From Prunella strophiata (Eukaryota; Chordata; Aves; Passeriformes; Prunellidae), in NCBI GenBank assembly GCA_036583965.1, contig JAZBQD010000022.1:2414001-2478000 (forward strand): 64,000 bases of DNA, given 5' to 3'. This document shows, in pieces, positions 12,571 through 24,897 of the stretch. The translations under genes were made by a program, and so were the position numbers. Under the pieces are notes generated by a model that worked only from the letters and a program-made list of their open reading frames with translations, was not told where the DNA came from and did no database searches. Within the stretch, counting starts at the first letter, position 1. The number at the start of each line of letters is the position of its first letter.

Positions 12571-13908
12571 TCTGGCACAGGAATGAAACACCAAGAAGCC
12601 TGTGCTCACTCAGGAAATTAGGAAATTGCCACGAGCCATCGTTCAGAAATCTGAGTTTTCTGCTTACTCACATTTTATTGTCACCAAAGCTGAAAGGGAC
12701 ATGTTAGTCAACCAAACGATCGACAAAAGCCAACGCCAGGGATAATCAGAGGGGTTTGAAGCCCTGTTAAATACTGCAGAAGCTGCAGTTAATTGTTTTC
12801 CCAGCATTAAAAGCTCCCCTGTGCCTTTCCTAACCTCATCAGACACGTTTTTCCCCTCACAGCTCACCAGCCACTCCTCCAGGTGTTGGGTGGGCAAGGC
12901 AGAATGGACCAGAGGAAGTTGCTCAGAGGGTTTTTGGCAAGTCCAAGAGCCCTGGAAGTGTTAATGGATATCCCACAACCTAGGAGAAAGCCAGCGGTCC
13001 AGGAGGTCAACTGAAATGACTTTTAAATGCAAATAGGTCTTTAACTGTAAATTCCACTTGCTTAGTGCTTTGTTGAGCGTTTCAACACCAACTCATCTCT
13101 ACACTTCAGCTCTGCCAACCTAAAATTCCAATTTAAAACCCTTTAATCCAACCCGTGTGCCAAGTTCTAGAGAAAGTCAGGCCAGAACAGCTCCACGGTG
13201 GGCAGACAAGTGGCAGGGCAGAGGTGCCAGCCCGGGGTGTCCTGTGTGGACAGGGGCACACCCGGGCAGGGCAGGGGCTCTGCAAGCCAGGCCTTGCAGG
13301 GATGGGCCAACAGGGCACACCTGCCAGGTGAAAAACCCTGTGAAAACCTGTTTTCCTCCCCTGCTGCGTGAGAACACGCTGGGTGTGAGAGCACAAGATC
13401 AGAGAGGCTCAACATCTCCAAAGACTCAGCAACCAGAAGCAATTAAGTGCAGATAACACAAATAATGCAAGAGACTCACCTGACACCCTGCGGGCACAGC
13501 CACGGCTCCTCTACAGCCAATAAGTGTAAAATTTGCTTTTAGTTTTCTCTGTTTTTCTAGAATATCGGTATCAACCATTAAATAATGTCAGATCTTTCAG
13601 ACCAAGGCACATGCACAAAAAAACTGGCACAGGGATGTACTACAGCTGTCTGAAGGCTCAAAGAGATAGAGGTGTGTATGTATATATATATTTATATACA
13701 TATATGTATCTATGTCTTGGGTCAGAAAAATAGTTATGGTTTAAAGATGCATTTAAGTTGCAAATTAAAATGCTTTGATGCCTCTCTCTCAATGGCATTA
13801 ATTTTTGGTTACGTTTTCTTTTGGTATTTTTTTAAACAAAAAGAATTTAGAAATACAAAGCCATAAACCACAACTGCATGGATCGCCTCAACCAAGACTT
13901 GCAAAACA
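12571..13908. other. Non-coding stretch with a TA/TG microsatellite
   Basis: No gene seen. A GTGTGTATG(TA)n-type microsatellite with TATG interruptions lies at 13671-13715. Confidence 0.5.
13671..13715. repeat. TA/TG-rich microsatellite
   Basis: GTGTGTATGTATATATATAT continues into TTATATACATATATGTATCTATG. Alternating purine-pyrimidine, likely length-polymorphic. Confidence 0.8.
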
Positions 13909-13970
13909 CCAATTTTAGTGAATTCCAATTTTAGTGAGTTCCAATTAGTGAATTTCAGTTTCAGTGAATT
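13909..13970. repeat. 16-bp tandem repeat, 4 copies
   Basis: Units CCAATTTTAGTGAATT (13909), CCAATTTTAGTGAGTT (13925), CCAATTAGTGAATT (13941, two bases short) and TCAGTTTCAGTGAATT (13955). A decaying short minisatellite. Confidence 0.85.
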
Positions 13971-14024
13971 CCTTTGTCCTTCCACACCAGATATTTGTAA
14001 AATCATCAGAGCTGCCATGGACAA

Positions 14025-14070
14025 GGAACCTTCCACTAGAGCAGGTTGCTCCACCTGACGTGGCCTTAAA
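14025..14070 (-). mobile_element. CR1-like scrap, minus
   Basis: ACCTTCCACTAGAGCAGGTT followed by GCTCCACCTGACGTGGCCTT follows the reverse complement of the CR1 3' region (CACCTTCCACTAGACCAGGT ... AACCTGGCCTT) with a short deletion. Only about 45 bp, so the call is tentative. Confidence 0.5.
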
Positions 14071-15386
14071 GAAAATCAAAGTTGGGTATTTTGCTGTTGT
14101 TTTGGGGCTTGTCATTATTTGGGGTTTTTGTGAAGTTCCATACAAGCAAAGCTCTCCCAACAAAACCCAAGGCAAAGCTCATCCCAGCACACTGAGCCCC
14201 ATTAAGCAGCACCAACCCCAGGTCCTTCTGCTGCCCCTGAGGTCCAGGAGGATCCCAAATTCCAGAAGAAGCCTGGTCCCATCCTGACTCGGGATGTGGT
14301 GCCCAGAGGCAGGACGAGCACTGACCACGAGCCCACCCTCACCTGAACCCCCAGCAGAGAATTTGGCTGCAAATCCTTCCAACCAAGATCCTGCTTCAAA
14401 GTTCTTCCCCAAACCCAGAGTCTTGCAAAGGTAGGAGCAGGCTCCCAGGAGAGGCAGGGAACAATATCCACGAGTTTCTCATGACCTTACGGAGATTGCC
14501 ATGACAACACCGCTTCGATCCTCCAAACATGGATATATTCATTTGCACTGGTGTGATTGAGAATAATTAGAGTGAGATTCCCTGAGCCAGGGAGTCACAG
14601 CCGTGCATGGCTCTGGCAGCAGAGCCCAAGTTTCAAGGGAAGCAGCCTCAAATTTAAATGTAAAAAAGAAAACCGACAACACTCTTCGGAGCCGCGTGAC
14701 CTAATTCATTATAAAGAATGTCAGTTAGCAAACCTTTTAAATAAAACATTAAGCTGGAGGTAATTTGAAGCCTTGTGGATTTTGTTTTACTCAATTATTT
14801 TCTAATGCTTCGACTTCAAGAATAAATATGCAGGAATCAAAAAAAAAAAAAAAAAAAGGAATACTAAGGGTTTCATTTAATTCTTTTTTCAAAAGAAATG
14901 AAGACGTTCATACTAAACCAAAATACCCTCAACCAAGCTGGATTTTTAATTAAAACTTTTATGTCCTACAAGATTCTTCAAGGTTATAATATCTGCTCCC
15001 ACATCATGAGGCAGCACCACGCTCACACAAGGGTGAGCCTGACATCCACGTTGGAACAACCTGTGCTATGCATTGCTATACCTTATTTCCAGGACATCCA
15101 CTCACAAATTAAACCAGGCTGGAATGCTCTTTCTTCCCTGCCCCATAATTTCCATAACCACTTGCAATTTTCACTCTGTTGGGAAGAGTTTCCCTGCAGC
15201 AGACTGAGGCAGGGGATGATCATGCTGGCCTCTGCTCTGGTTTTGTTAATGCCTGGTGGTAAGAGCATGGCTGGAGTGAGGCAGGTGGGGATGTAAAACC
15301 TGCAGAAGGGCAGCAGAGGGTGAAAGCCACTGCTGATGCTCACAGCCTAAAATGAGGTTAATTGGGAAAAGGGGGAAAACAAAGGG
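14071..15386. other. Non-coding stretch, no gene seen
   Basis: Unique DNA with an A-run at 14839-14857 and an AT-rich portion 14530-15000. No exon recognised. Confidence 0.5.
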
Positions 15387-15552
15387 AATCACAGAATCCC
15401 TGAGTAGTTTGGGTTGGAAGGAACCTTAAAGCTCACCCAGTCCCACCTCTGCCATGGGCAGGGACACCTTCCACTGGCCCAAGGTGCTCCAAGCCCTGTC
15501 CAACATTAAACATTTCTAGGGAAGGGGCAGCCACAGCTTCTCTGGAAGGAGC
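15387..15552 (-). mobile_element. CR1 LINE 3'-end fragment, minus
   Basis: Read on the plus strand it has AATCACAGAATCCCTGAGTA, TTTGGGTTGGAAGGAACCTT, GCCATGGGCAGGGACACCTT and GCTCCAAGCCCTGTCCAAC, the reverse complement of the CR1 3' terminus, including the remnant of the terminal octamer repeat (TCACAGAATC). Truncated at about 15552. Confidence 0.92.
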
Positions 15553-15600
15553 TCAATGAACACGGCAAATGCTCTTCTAAGAAATACAACAAAACCCACA

Positions 15601-15680
15601 ATAAAAAAAAAATCATAAAGAGGCATCCTTTGAAGAAAAAAAAAAAAAAAAAAAAAGAAAAAGAAAGAAAAAGAAGAGTT
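15601..15680. repeat. A-rich tract with (A)21 and GAAA repeats
   Basis: An A-run at 15636-15656 is followed by AGAAAAAGAAAGAAAAAGAA. Low complexity just outside the CR1 fragment. Confidence 0.85.
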
Positions 15681-17045
15681 TAGAGCTAAATATTTGATTT
15701 GATTTTGGCAGCATCACCCTTTTCCAGAGGCTACCAGAAAGAGATTTGCAGGAATGTGCTTAACACCGCTCTGCTACAAGTCCGTGCTGCAAAACATTCC
15801 AGAAACAAAGAAACCCAGAAGATAAAAAGATTCCTTTCCACCACACTGTTCAGAATAAAACACCTCCCTACTTTGATTCGGCCTTCCTTGCAATGTTTAA
15901 AAAATAAAAAAAAGTCAGCCTTTCCCCTGTAATTCACCCAGCAGGGGTCCAGCAGGGATGCCCAGCAGCTCCCATCCTGACCCCAGGAGATGCCAGGGAA
16001 GCAGAGCCAACTCATGTAACCCCTCACTGCCCTGATTTTCACTCATGTCACAACCACACCCTGGGGCCACTTTCGGGGTGTTGAAAGTTCTGTGTGTCAC
16101 AGAAATCAAGGATTTGGTGTTGGTGGAAGGTGTGAAGGGTGGAATTCATCACACCCGCCCCAGGGCGCCCCAGCCCCGCTGCACCCAGGGCTCCTTTTCC
16201 AGGCAGAAAAGTCGGGATAAATCCATTTCTCTGCAGCAGGGAATAAACAAGGATTAGAATTCACCCGTTCATAACAGGGAAACCCTGCAGCTAGAGGTGG
16301 AGTCAGGCAGTGCTGGAACATCCAGCCTAAGTTGCTTGACGAATGCTAACTATGACTTCCAGCTTATTTATCTAATTTGGGTTGATTTTTAAATATTGAG
16401 TTATCTAACCAGACACAAAAAAAAAAAAAGAGCCTGAAAATTTCCCGTGTTAGTGAGAACTCTCCCTGCCGCTGTAATTCAATCTACATGTCTGAATATT
16501 AGTGACTTTTCTCAATTACATTTGTATTGAGAAATCAGGACCTCGTTTTCTCAAAATGGTGTTAAGTGCCTGGAAAACGGGGTTCTACAGCAAATGAGCC
16601 TCTCCAAAGCTGACTGTGATGCACAGCTTGCAAGTATTTTAGCCATTTACAATATTTATCAGGCTCTATTTTTGTCAATCAATCCATAAGCAGAGCAGAA
16701 CAGCCAATACCTATAAAACAATTTGATTTCAGCACGGTCTGTTTTCTGTGTGAGGAAGGGGCAGCTCTGAACTGATACAACCAGTCTGTAACACACACAA
16801 AAAAATACATGCAGGAGGGATGAAGTCAGTGGCAAAATCCTCAATGGCTTCAGCTGGGCCAGGATTACCTCCAGGAACGTGCTGGTGCTTGGAGAAACAC
16901 AAGGGAGATGCCAAGGCTGGAGAAAAGGAGGCTCAGGGAAGATCTTGCTGCTCTGCCCAGCTCCTGACAGGAGGGAGCAGCCAGGGCAGGCTGGGCTCTG
17001 CTCCCAGGGAACAGGGACAGGAGAGGGACAGCTGTGCCAGGGGAG
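15681..17045. other. Non-coding stretch, no gene seen
   Basis: Unique sequence. The segment 16330-16700 is AT-rich and complex (for example TTATTTATCTAATTTGGG, AATTACATTTGTATTGAG) and may be a further conserved-element candidate. An A-run lies at 16419-16431. Confidence 0.45.
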
Positions 17046-17237
17046 GGTCAGCTTGGACATCAGCAGGAATTTCTCCATGGAAAGGGTGGCCAGGCACTGT
17101 TTAGGGAGTGCCCATCCCTGGAGGTGCCCAAGGATAACTTGGATGTGGCACTCAGTGCTCCAGGCTGGGGATGGGGCACAGGTTGGACTGGATGATCTCA
17201 GAGGTTTTTTCCAGCCTCAGTGCAGATCCTGTGAAGG
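17046..17237 (+). mobile_element. CR1 LINE 3'-end fragment, second subfamily type, plus
   Basis: The segments CAGGAATTTCTCCATGGAAA, GGGTGGCCAGGCACTG, CCATCCCTGGAGGTGCCCAA and GGTTGGACTGGATGATCTCA, then GAGGTTTTTTCCAGCCTCA, correspond to the CR1 type ending in GATGATCTYAGAGGTCTTTT. The 5' limit may extend further left. It differs from the 8125 and 49443 copies in its tail type. Confidence 0.85.
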
Positions 17238-17639
17238 CTGCCTGGGGCAGGACCACCCATCCCAGCCCGGGGTCCCACCTCCCAGCACCCCTGCAGTGCC
17301 CCCAGCCAGGGGGCACTGACTGCTCCCAGTGACCCAGAGGCTGGAACTGGTGGCACTGGACACCTGGGGAGCCTGTCCCTGTGAAACCTTGCCCAGTCCT
17401 GCTCCTTGGAACTGCTGCTGGTGCTGAGGGTGGTGCTGGGCACCCCCACCCACCAAACACAGGGCACCACCATGTAATTTCAGAGAGCACCAAACAGCAG
17501 AGAATATCAGAGGCTGCCATCTCCATCAGGGCAGATTTGAAACAACAATCCAAGCACAAAAACCCTCCCTGACCATCCCTGAACCCACGAGGTACCACAC
17601 ACCCCCCCCCAAGCCCAGCCTTGCTTTTAAAATTCAGCC
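17238..17639. other. Unique sequence, no gene seen
   Basis: GC-moderate DNA with a C-run at 17601-17610. Nothing recognised. Confidence 0.5.
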
Positions 17640-17905
17640 TTTATCAGCTTGAGTTGAGCAAATCCAGTCAAAAGGCAGAAACGGATTGTGCTAGTAAGCA
17701 GAAAAACTGTTACATCTTCTGAATGTAATTTTGCCAAAAGCCTCTGCACAATTTTTTTTGTCACGCTTTGCATTATGAAGGAAATTTCTTTTTAGAAGAA
17801 CAGGAGAATGATTTGCATAATATTCTTTGCAAGTTAATATCAGCCTCTGATAATGATCTCTGCATAATGCAAAAACGTTTGAGAAGACTGTTACAACACT
17901 AAGTA
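17640..17905. promoter_or_regulatory. Candidate conserved element with three POU-like sites
   Basis: AT-rich complex sequence containing TTTGCATTAT (17767-17776), TTTGCATAAT (17812-17821, within a full ATTTGCAT octamer) and ATAATGCAAA (17864-17873), the exact reverse complement of the first. Three POU-octamer-like sites in 107 bp are more than expected by chance and suggest a POU-responsive enhancer, probably within an intron. Confidence 0.4.
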
Positions 17906-20900
17906 ATCATATTTTAAATTATGTTTCCCTTTATAGAAAGGTGTTGCAAAAACACACAGACATGAAATCTGTCTGTTGAAGTCCCAAGAACCACCTGACC
18001 ATCTTCCCACTATTCTACTGTTACAGATTGCAACACTGCCTTTCAAAATCTTACAAAACAAATTACACTGCAACAGTCTGGCTTCACAGAAGGCAGAGCT
18101 TTTTCCTGCGCTGCTGCTCCAGCACATTACATTTCACAAGAGCCTCTGATGGACTGCAGGGGTTAAGCAAGGGCCCCAGAAATGAAGCTGTAACACCACC
18201 AGACGTGGCTGTTTAGGAGGATTCTCCCATCTCACGCTGCCACCAGGCACAGGTGGCAGCACCAGGCCATGCCCTGCCTTGCCACCAGGTGCAGGGGACC
18301 CTGGTTTAGCTGGGTGATTCCTGCTTTGGCCCAGCTGCCTCCCAGATGGAGCACTGGCAATTCAGAATGTGACACCCCACGGGGCCAGGTGTCCCTTCCA
18401 GCAGGCAGGGATCTCCCAAAACCTCTGCAAGGGACAAGGTGCTGGATGCAGCCACGAGATCTCTGCTCACAGCATCACTCATGGCTAATTAGGTCAGGAA
18501 CTAACCATAAAAGCAGAGGTGCAGGAGGAAGCCATTTGTACAACTCTGCTGGGCAGCATCCTGTCAGATGTGGGCGATTTCCCTCAGCCCATCTCCAAAG
18601 GGGGATGTGGGTGGGGAGCTAATGCACTTGGATATTAAATACTTAATATGTCACTAAGACTTAACAGCCACAGGCAAGTGGTTTAAACCTGAGCTCACCT
18701 CCCCTGAACTACAAGGAACAGAGGGAGGATGCCAGGACAGAGGAGGTGGAATCAGGAGTGGGACGAGGAGCAAAGAGAGACACTTTGGGACCAATCACAC
18801 AAATGATGTAGCTCAGATTTGGGGTGAAGCATGGAGCAGGATCCACGGGGTGGGCTGTGCTCCCAAGGGCAGTGCCAACACCAGAGTGTGCCCCAGAGAG
18901 CCCCTGTGCCCACAGCAGCCTCAGGAGCACAGTGGGCAGCACGTACAGTGCAGTGCCACCCACGCCTGTGACACACACAACAGGGCATCATTCAGCCTGC
19001 AGGGTGGGTGGTTCTTGTCCCACCTACAAAACCAAGACTAAAATTCAAATACCAGATCTGAGCAGCCAAGGCAAGGAGAAAAGAGCCCCTGGGATGTCAG
19101 TCTGAGCTCGCTGAGGCAGCCCAAGCACTGCCCTGGGCATGAAACCATCCCAGACTCATGAGATCACTCCTTGGTGACTTGGAGAGCTTGTCCATCTACA
19201 CCCAGTGATGGGCAGGAGAACAGGAACAATCCTTCACCCCATCCCATCTCCCCTTTTCATACCTTTTGAAACAAGTTCCAAGCAGCTCCTTGCTACACCT
19301 CATCCCAGCCTTCCTCAGATGGGTTTTCAAGCATTGGGAAATTGGGTTTTCCTTCAAAAACTGCCAGCAAATCTCTCCTTTTTTCCCCCCAAACTAACAC
19401 ACCCATCCACACTGGTGGGTGGTACCACCAGACACAATTCCTAAGCTCCCAACCCACCTGGGCAGCCATCACCTGGGCACCAGGAGGGAAAACCTCTCCC
19501 AGCAAACACCGGAGCTGCCGGCACGTGCGCCGGGGCGGCACCGGGGCGTGGAGCCGCCTGCACCAAATATTTCCATTGCTAATGCTGCACCCTGGGTCCT
19601 GTACAACATTCCTGAGGCACACAGGAGAGGTCAGGAGAAGGCTGCAGGGCAGGGAGTGGGCACCAAAGCAGCCAAACAGCACAAATCCCTCAGGCACAGC
19701 CAGGGGAGGCTGCAGGAGCACAGCTCACGTGGGGCTGGCACTTGGCATCACTTGTGATGCTTCATAAAAACACTGCAATTGAACTGCATCTACAGTGCTC
19801 CCAGGATTTTGGGGGAAAAACCACTTGGGAGGTGTGAAAAAGAACCAAAAAATCATGAGTGTCACTTTAAAAAACCTTACAGAAGAGTGGTAAAAAGCCA
19901 CTGGAATATTTTTGTTTAAAATCATTTGCAAAACTTTGTACTGTGGACATCACCAATGTGCCACTGGAGTTCTTTGTGTTTTGATGATGGTCAAGCAAAA
20001 AAAAAAAAATTAAGCTCAATTCTCTGCTAAGCTATGCTGGGGTGACAGCCTGGACCAGACACACACAGGCTGCAGGTTCTCCTGGTTTCTCCACCCCCTC
20101 CAAGTTGTGCTGCCCTCCTGTCCCCCTGCAAAGAGTTAAGTCCTCCCTCCTGCATCATTTCTCCTGCCAAATGCAGATTAGTCAGCAACTACTGCAGGAT
20201 ACACCTCTCCTAAGGCACTCATGAACAAAGCAACAGCCAGTTTGGGATCTTAAAGGGAAGGTAAATGAGGAAACTTCCTAAACTTGATTGCAAAAATATT
20301 CATGAATGTGCCCCGTGGCTCGGGTACCTCCAGCTGCTCTGCTGAAGCTCCCACTGGCTCCCAAGGGAATGCAGAGGTGTGATGGACACTAAATCAGGGG
20401 TGCAAGCTGGAATCAGAAACCACCAGTGGATCTGAAAACCACCCAGAGCCAAACCCCCAGTCTGGTGACACAGTGCCAGCCCTCACTGCCTGACCCCAGA
20501 GCAAACCTTGGGATGGAGGCTCCCACTGCCCAACCAAAGCACTGCAAGTACCCTGGGCTCCATCTACATTTCCACAGTTGCACAAAGAAACCAAACAGCC
20601 AGCAGTCATCTGAAAGGCCAGTTATTAGATCACTTGAAATGAGCTGAAATGAAATTCCCACAGGTTTTATTGGACTACTGAGATATTGATTCTGGTGTGC
20701 TTCTCACTCAGCCTACAGCACAGAACTCACTCTGCTAGAAATCCCACCTGTGTGCCAGGCCAGAAAATTCACTGGGAATGTCCAGGGTGGCTTTTCCTTG
20801 CTCCTTCTTCCTGGGCCTAGAACCTTCCATTCCCCTAAGGAATTAGCTTGACTGGCACAAATGCTGCTGGTTTCACCCAAAGGCACAAACCACTTCCCTG

Positions 20901-22479
20901 GGGTACCCCTGTGCCAGAACACACCCCCAAGCTGGGGGACAAGCTGGAACAAGGATGGATCCCATCCCTGCCACTATTTGACAATTCTGGATCCCCATCC
21001 CCAACTCTCTCAGGTTATAAATTCACGCGATGCCTCGACAACAAAACAACACCGCTATAAATCATTATTATTTTTTTTACCCACATAAGAAGGGAGTAAA
21101 ACAATTAAAGCCCAGGCTCTGCTGTGTGTGCAGAGGCACTCCAGAGCTCCAAGGAAGCCCTTGCCCAGCCCTGCTGCCCAGTGCTGCTCCCTGTGATGCG
21201 GTGCCAGCGGCACGCTCTGTGCTTCACGGCTCGCTTCCCACGGCATGAGCCCGGCCCCGGGCAATGCCAGCCCAGTGTTCAGTGCTCTCCTGCTCTCCCC
21301 AGCCCTGCAGATGTTTCAGCTCCACTGGGCTCCCTGGCCAGCCCACCACCAGCCATCCCTGCTCTCCTGCCCGCCTCGGAACGCCGTGAGGCGGCAGCGC
21401 TGCTGCGGCTCGCACGGATCTGTTCAGCTTTTTGCTTTGGAAAAAAAAAAAAATATCTCAATAAAAATTCATGCTTGCAGCATAAACACAAGCTGGGCTG
21501 GTACTCCACTCCTCCCTCATGTGCTCATCCCTTGACTTCCAGCTCAGCCAGTGCTGAGGTGCATCACTGCCTGGACAGCAGCACACCCACCCTCCCAAAA
21601 ACCCCAAACCCCGTCCCCGTGCTGGCAAGGACAAAGTTCTTCCCTAAAGGACCTGCCCTTCCCAATTCATCCAACATCCCACAGGAGGTGTAAAGTTCTT
21701 GGGCAGCACAGTCAAAGCCCTGGAGAAGGTGTCCAGGAGTGTGTAAGGCTCAGACTGAGCAGCACAGAGTGTTCTGGATGGGCTGGAGCCCTGGCAAGGC
21801 TGGAGTGGCTGAGCACAGCCCATGGCCCTGATGCAGCCATGGCACGGATCCTGGGAGCTGTGTGGTGAGTCAAGAAGTCCTGATGTTGGATTCACTACAC
21901 AGCCTGTGAATTAGTCAATCCTCCTCTTTCGCCTGGGGAGGGGGGCTGGTCCCAATTCAAATATTGTGTAAGCTGAAAAAGAGCCTCTTAAAAAAAAAAA
22001 AACAAACCCAAACAGATAAAAATGCAGAAACAGTATTTTGGAGGAACTGGGGAAAGCTGAAGCAATAATGACAAACGATTCCTTGCTGCTCTCCCATTCC
22101 CTTCCTCCCAGGGCCTTAAAAAGGCTTCTCACCATCCTGCTCCAGCCCTGCTCACGTTACACTGGGATCAACCAAAGCAGAGTCTGGTGCTCGTGTCCTG
22201 CCCAAGGTCACTGTGACAGCCAGAGCCCAGGAGGAGCCCAGCCTGGAGCTCCTGGAGCTCCCCAGGGCTCTGCCCCAGCCCCTGACCCCGGCATTCCCAC
22301 ATCCCCAGGCATGGCCTGGGGGGAGCACACGACCTGGGGAGTGATGGAGCAACAGGGCTGGGTTTAGCTGGGTTCATTTCCATGGACACCATGCAGAAAG
22401 CCAAGGCAACCTTCCCAACTTCCCCTTCTTTCCAAGGCTTTTCTCTCTCCCTCCTTTTCTTCCCCCCAGTTCTTAAAAT
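17906..22479. other. Non-coding stretch, no gene seen
   Basis: About 4.6 kb of unique mixed sequence with no recognisable exon. Short features only: A-runs at 19998-20010, 21440-21452 and 21990-22001. A small CpG-bearing patch lies at 19508-19560, and another at 21195-21420, neither long enough to call an island. Confidence 0.5.
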
Positions 22480-22800
22480 CCAATTATAGCACGACTCTCT
22501 CAGCAGGGGTCAGTGTGGAATAAGAATCGCCCGAGTTAATGGACATGAGACCAAGAAAGATTAATGCCTAAATGGTTTCAAAAGTTGTATGATGCCGATT
22601 TCATTAACATTTTAATTGTAATGTATCTTTTTAATCTTCTTTCACACTAATGGTTTTTATATGCTTCAAAAAAAGAAAAGAAAAAAAAACTGCTGACAAC
22701 AAAAATATCAACATACCAAAATTAACAGACGGAACTGAGTGCTGTAATGGGAACTGAATGAAATGCAGAAAACCATGTTAATGATGCATTAAAAGTAGAA
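22480..22800. promoter_or_regulatory. Candidate conserved non-coding element
   Basis: Complex AT-rich sequence with many homeodomain cores (GTTAATGG, GATTAATGCC, TTCATTAACATTTTAATTGT, CACTAATGG). It is bounded by CT-rich DNA on the left. Typical of deeply conserved developmental regulatory DNA by composition; not tested. Confidence 0.35.
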
Positions 22801-22907
22801 ACTGTGCTCAGACAAGAGTCAAAAATTCAGCCCTACTTGCTTGCCCTGACTTTGAACAGGGGCACCTTTCCCCAGGTGCTCAGCACAACACCACGTTGTG
22901 TCTTTCA

Positions 22908-22991
22908 GGGGGGAAAAAAACCCCAACCTGTCAAGTTACTTATGCTTAAATGTACATTTCATAATCACTTAGAAATTTTATGAAAAAAAAA
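22908..22991 (+). repeat. Dispersed ~80-bp element, copy A
   Basis: A G-run and A-run are followed by a 63-bp core starting CTGTCAAGTTACTTATGC (22928) and ending TTTTATGAAAAAAAA (22990). The core recurs at 24831 with about four substitutions. It is not CR1 and I do not recognise the family. Confidence 0.85.
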
Positions 22992-24811
22992 CCACAAAGC
23001 AACAACCCCAGCAGCTTTACCAAATGCAGAGGTTTATAAAAAAAAAAAGCTGGCAATTAATCTAATTTAACCAGGGAGACAGAGAGGAGCAGCAGGTTCA
23101 GGGGAGGAGGCTGCTGCTGTTGTCCACCCCCTTCTCCATGGAATGGCCCTACTGTGGTTGTCACCACTCCCTGGGCTCAGGCACCTCAAGCACAGCAGAA
23201 TTCCCAGACAGGAAAGATGCTGTTGCAACCGCCGTGCAAAATTTTATTTTACTTAATTAGAAGACAATTAAACCTAAGCAATAATGTTTCATTAAGCATG
23301 GGCATGTATTGATGATGTTAGCATGGATAAACGGAGGCACAGAAGGAGCAGATAATTGGGGAGCAGACAGATGAAGTTTTAAACAACTTTGGTTTGTAGA
23401 AATGAGTGAGGGATAAGGTTCTGCCACCTGCCCTGTGGCCAAGCTGCAGCTGCAAGGGTGATGCAAAACCCACAAAGTTTTCCTTCCCAGTCCATCAGAA
23501 CTTCTTAGAAGGGAGAAGATCCAAAAGGATCAAAAGGATTCAAAGCCTCCTTATGCCCATGAGGAAATCATAATCCTGAGGTTTGCCATGAGGATGTGAG
23601 TCCAGCCATAACAGAATAACCAAAATGCACATTATCCTACTCAGGTTTAAACCTTTTAAGGTTGTTGCAGTGAAAGGGCACCTATGGAGAGAGGTTACTC
23701 CTGCTTGTGGGAATTTCATCCCACAGAATCTCAGTCATGGAGCAGTGCCTCTGCCAGGAGGGGTCTGTAATCCCACAGGGCAGTCAGGCTCATGCATCCC
23801 ACTGGAAATCTCCCAGCAAGCCCCATCTGCCTCTTCCCCTGGAAATCAAATCCTTTTATCCACCTTCAAATGGATAAAACCCCCACTCCCCATCTCCTCT
23901 GGGCACCTGGCCATTGCCTTCTGCATGGCACACCATGAAACACCAACCCTTTATTGATGCCCTATGTTAAACCTCTGTGGATCACAACCCCATAAAGCTC
24001 AGGAGGGCCAAAACATTATCACCCCTTTGCCCTGCCACCACTGCCCAGCCTCTCTGCAAGCATTTGATGTTCTCTCCTGTTTCCCTAATGCTTCCTATAA
24101 TCCAAGTGTAAATGTTTGTCCTATGACAGGGAGAACTGGCATGTAAAACATGTCCCCCCACACAAAATGTATATATATATCCCAGGCTGCCATATGCTTC
24201 CCAGTGGATACCACGGCAGGAACGCTGCGTGGAGCTGAGCCAGCACTGGCAGGACCCTTCTCCACCTCACCCTCAGCCCCCCTGAACCCCCAGCTCCTTG
24301 CACAGGCTGTGCTGCTGAAATTCTGCCCCCAAACACCCCAGGATGAAAAACACCTGGCTGCTATCCCCCAATCCCTACATCCAGAGGAGCCCTGACCGCT
24401 CCCAAGAGATGCTGCAGGGGGGAAAAGAGGGATTTTAATGAATGATGAACAGCTCCTGCTCATGGCTTCACAGCCCTGGGGATGACACCGGGGAGGTGAA
24501 GTGTTTAATCTCGTCCCAGTGACTATATATGGTCACTGTGATGGAGCCACCTCCCTCTGCTCACGCTCTGCTGCCCTTGGCTCCTGGCACTGGGCTCCGC
24601 AGCAAACTGGCAGGGCCTGGGCACGGCGCCGGCGCGCCAGAAGTCAGCAGACTCCCCACGTTCCTGTGCTCTCTCTCCCCCTTTCCCAATTTTTTCCTGG
24701 CTTGGAAAAATCTTTTATCAGTTAAAAAGCCAGAGAGAATGCATAAATACTCAAAATGTTTTAGGTTTTTTTTTTTTTTTCTTAAGAGTGCTTTATAGAG
24801 AATTGTTGCAC
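22992..24811. other. Non-coding stretch between the two element copies
   Basis: Unique DNA with a (TA)5 tract at 24169-24180 and a T-run at 24766-24780. No exon recognised. Confidence 0.5.
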
Positions 24812-24897
24812 GGGGGAAAAAAAAAACAAGCTGTCAAGTTACTTGTGCTTAAATGTACATTTCATAATCACTTAGATGCTTTATGAAAAAAAAAAAA
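24812..24897 (+). repeat. Dispersed ~80-bp element, copy B
   Basis: Same order as copy A: a GGGGG/A-run head, then CTGTCAAGTTACTTGTGC (24831) through TGTACATTTCATAATCACTT to GCTTTATGAAAAAAAAAAA. Flanks on both sides differ from those of copy A, so the unit is about 80 bp. Confidence 0.85.
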
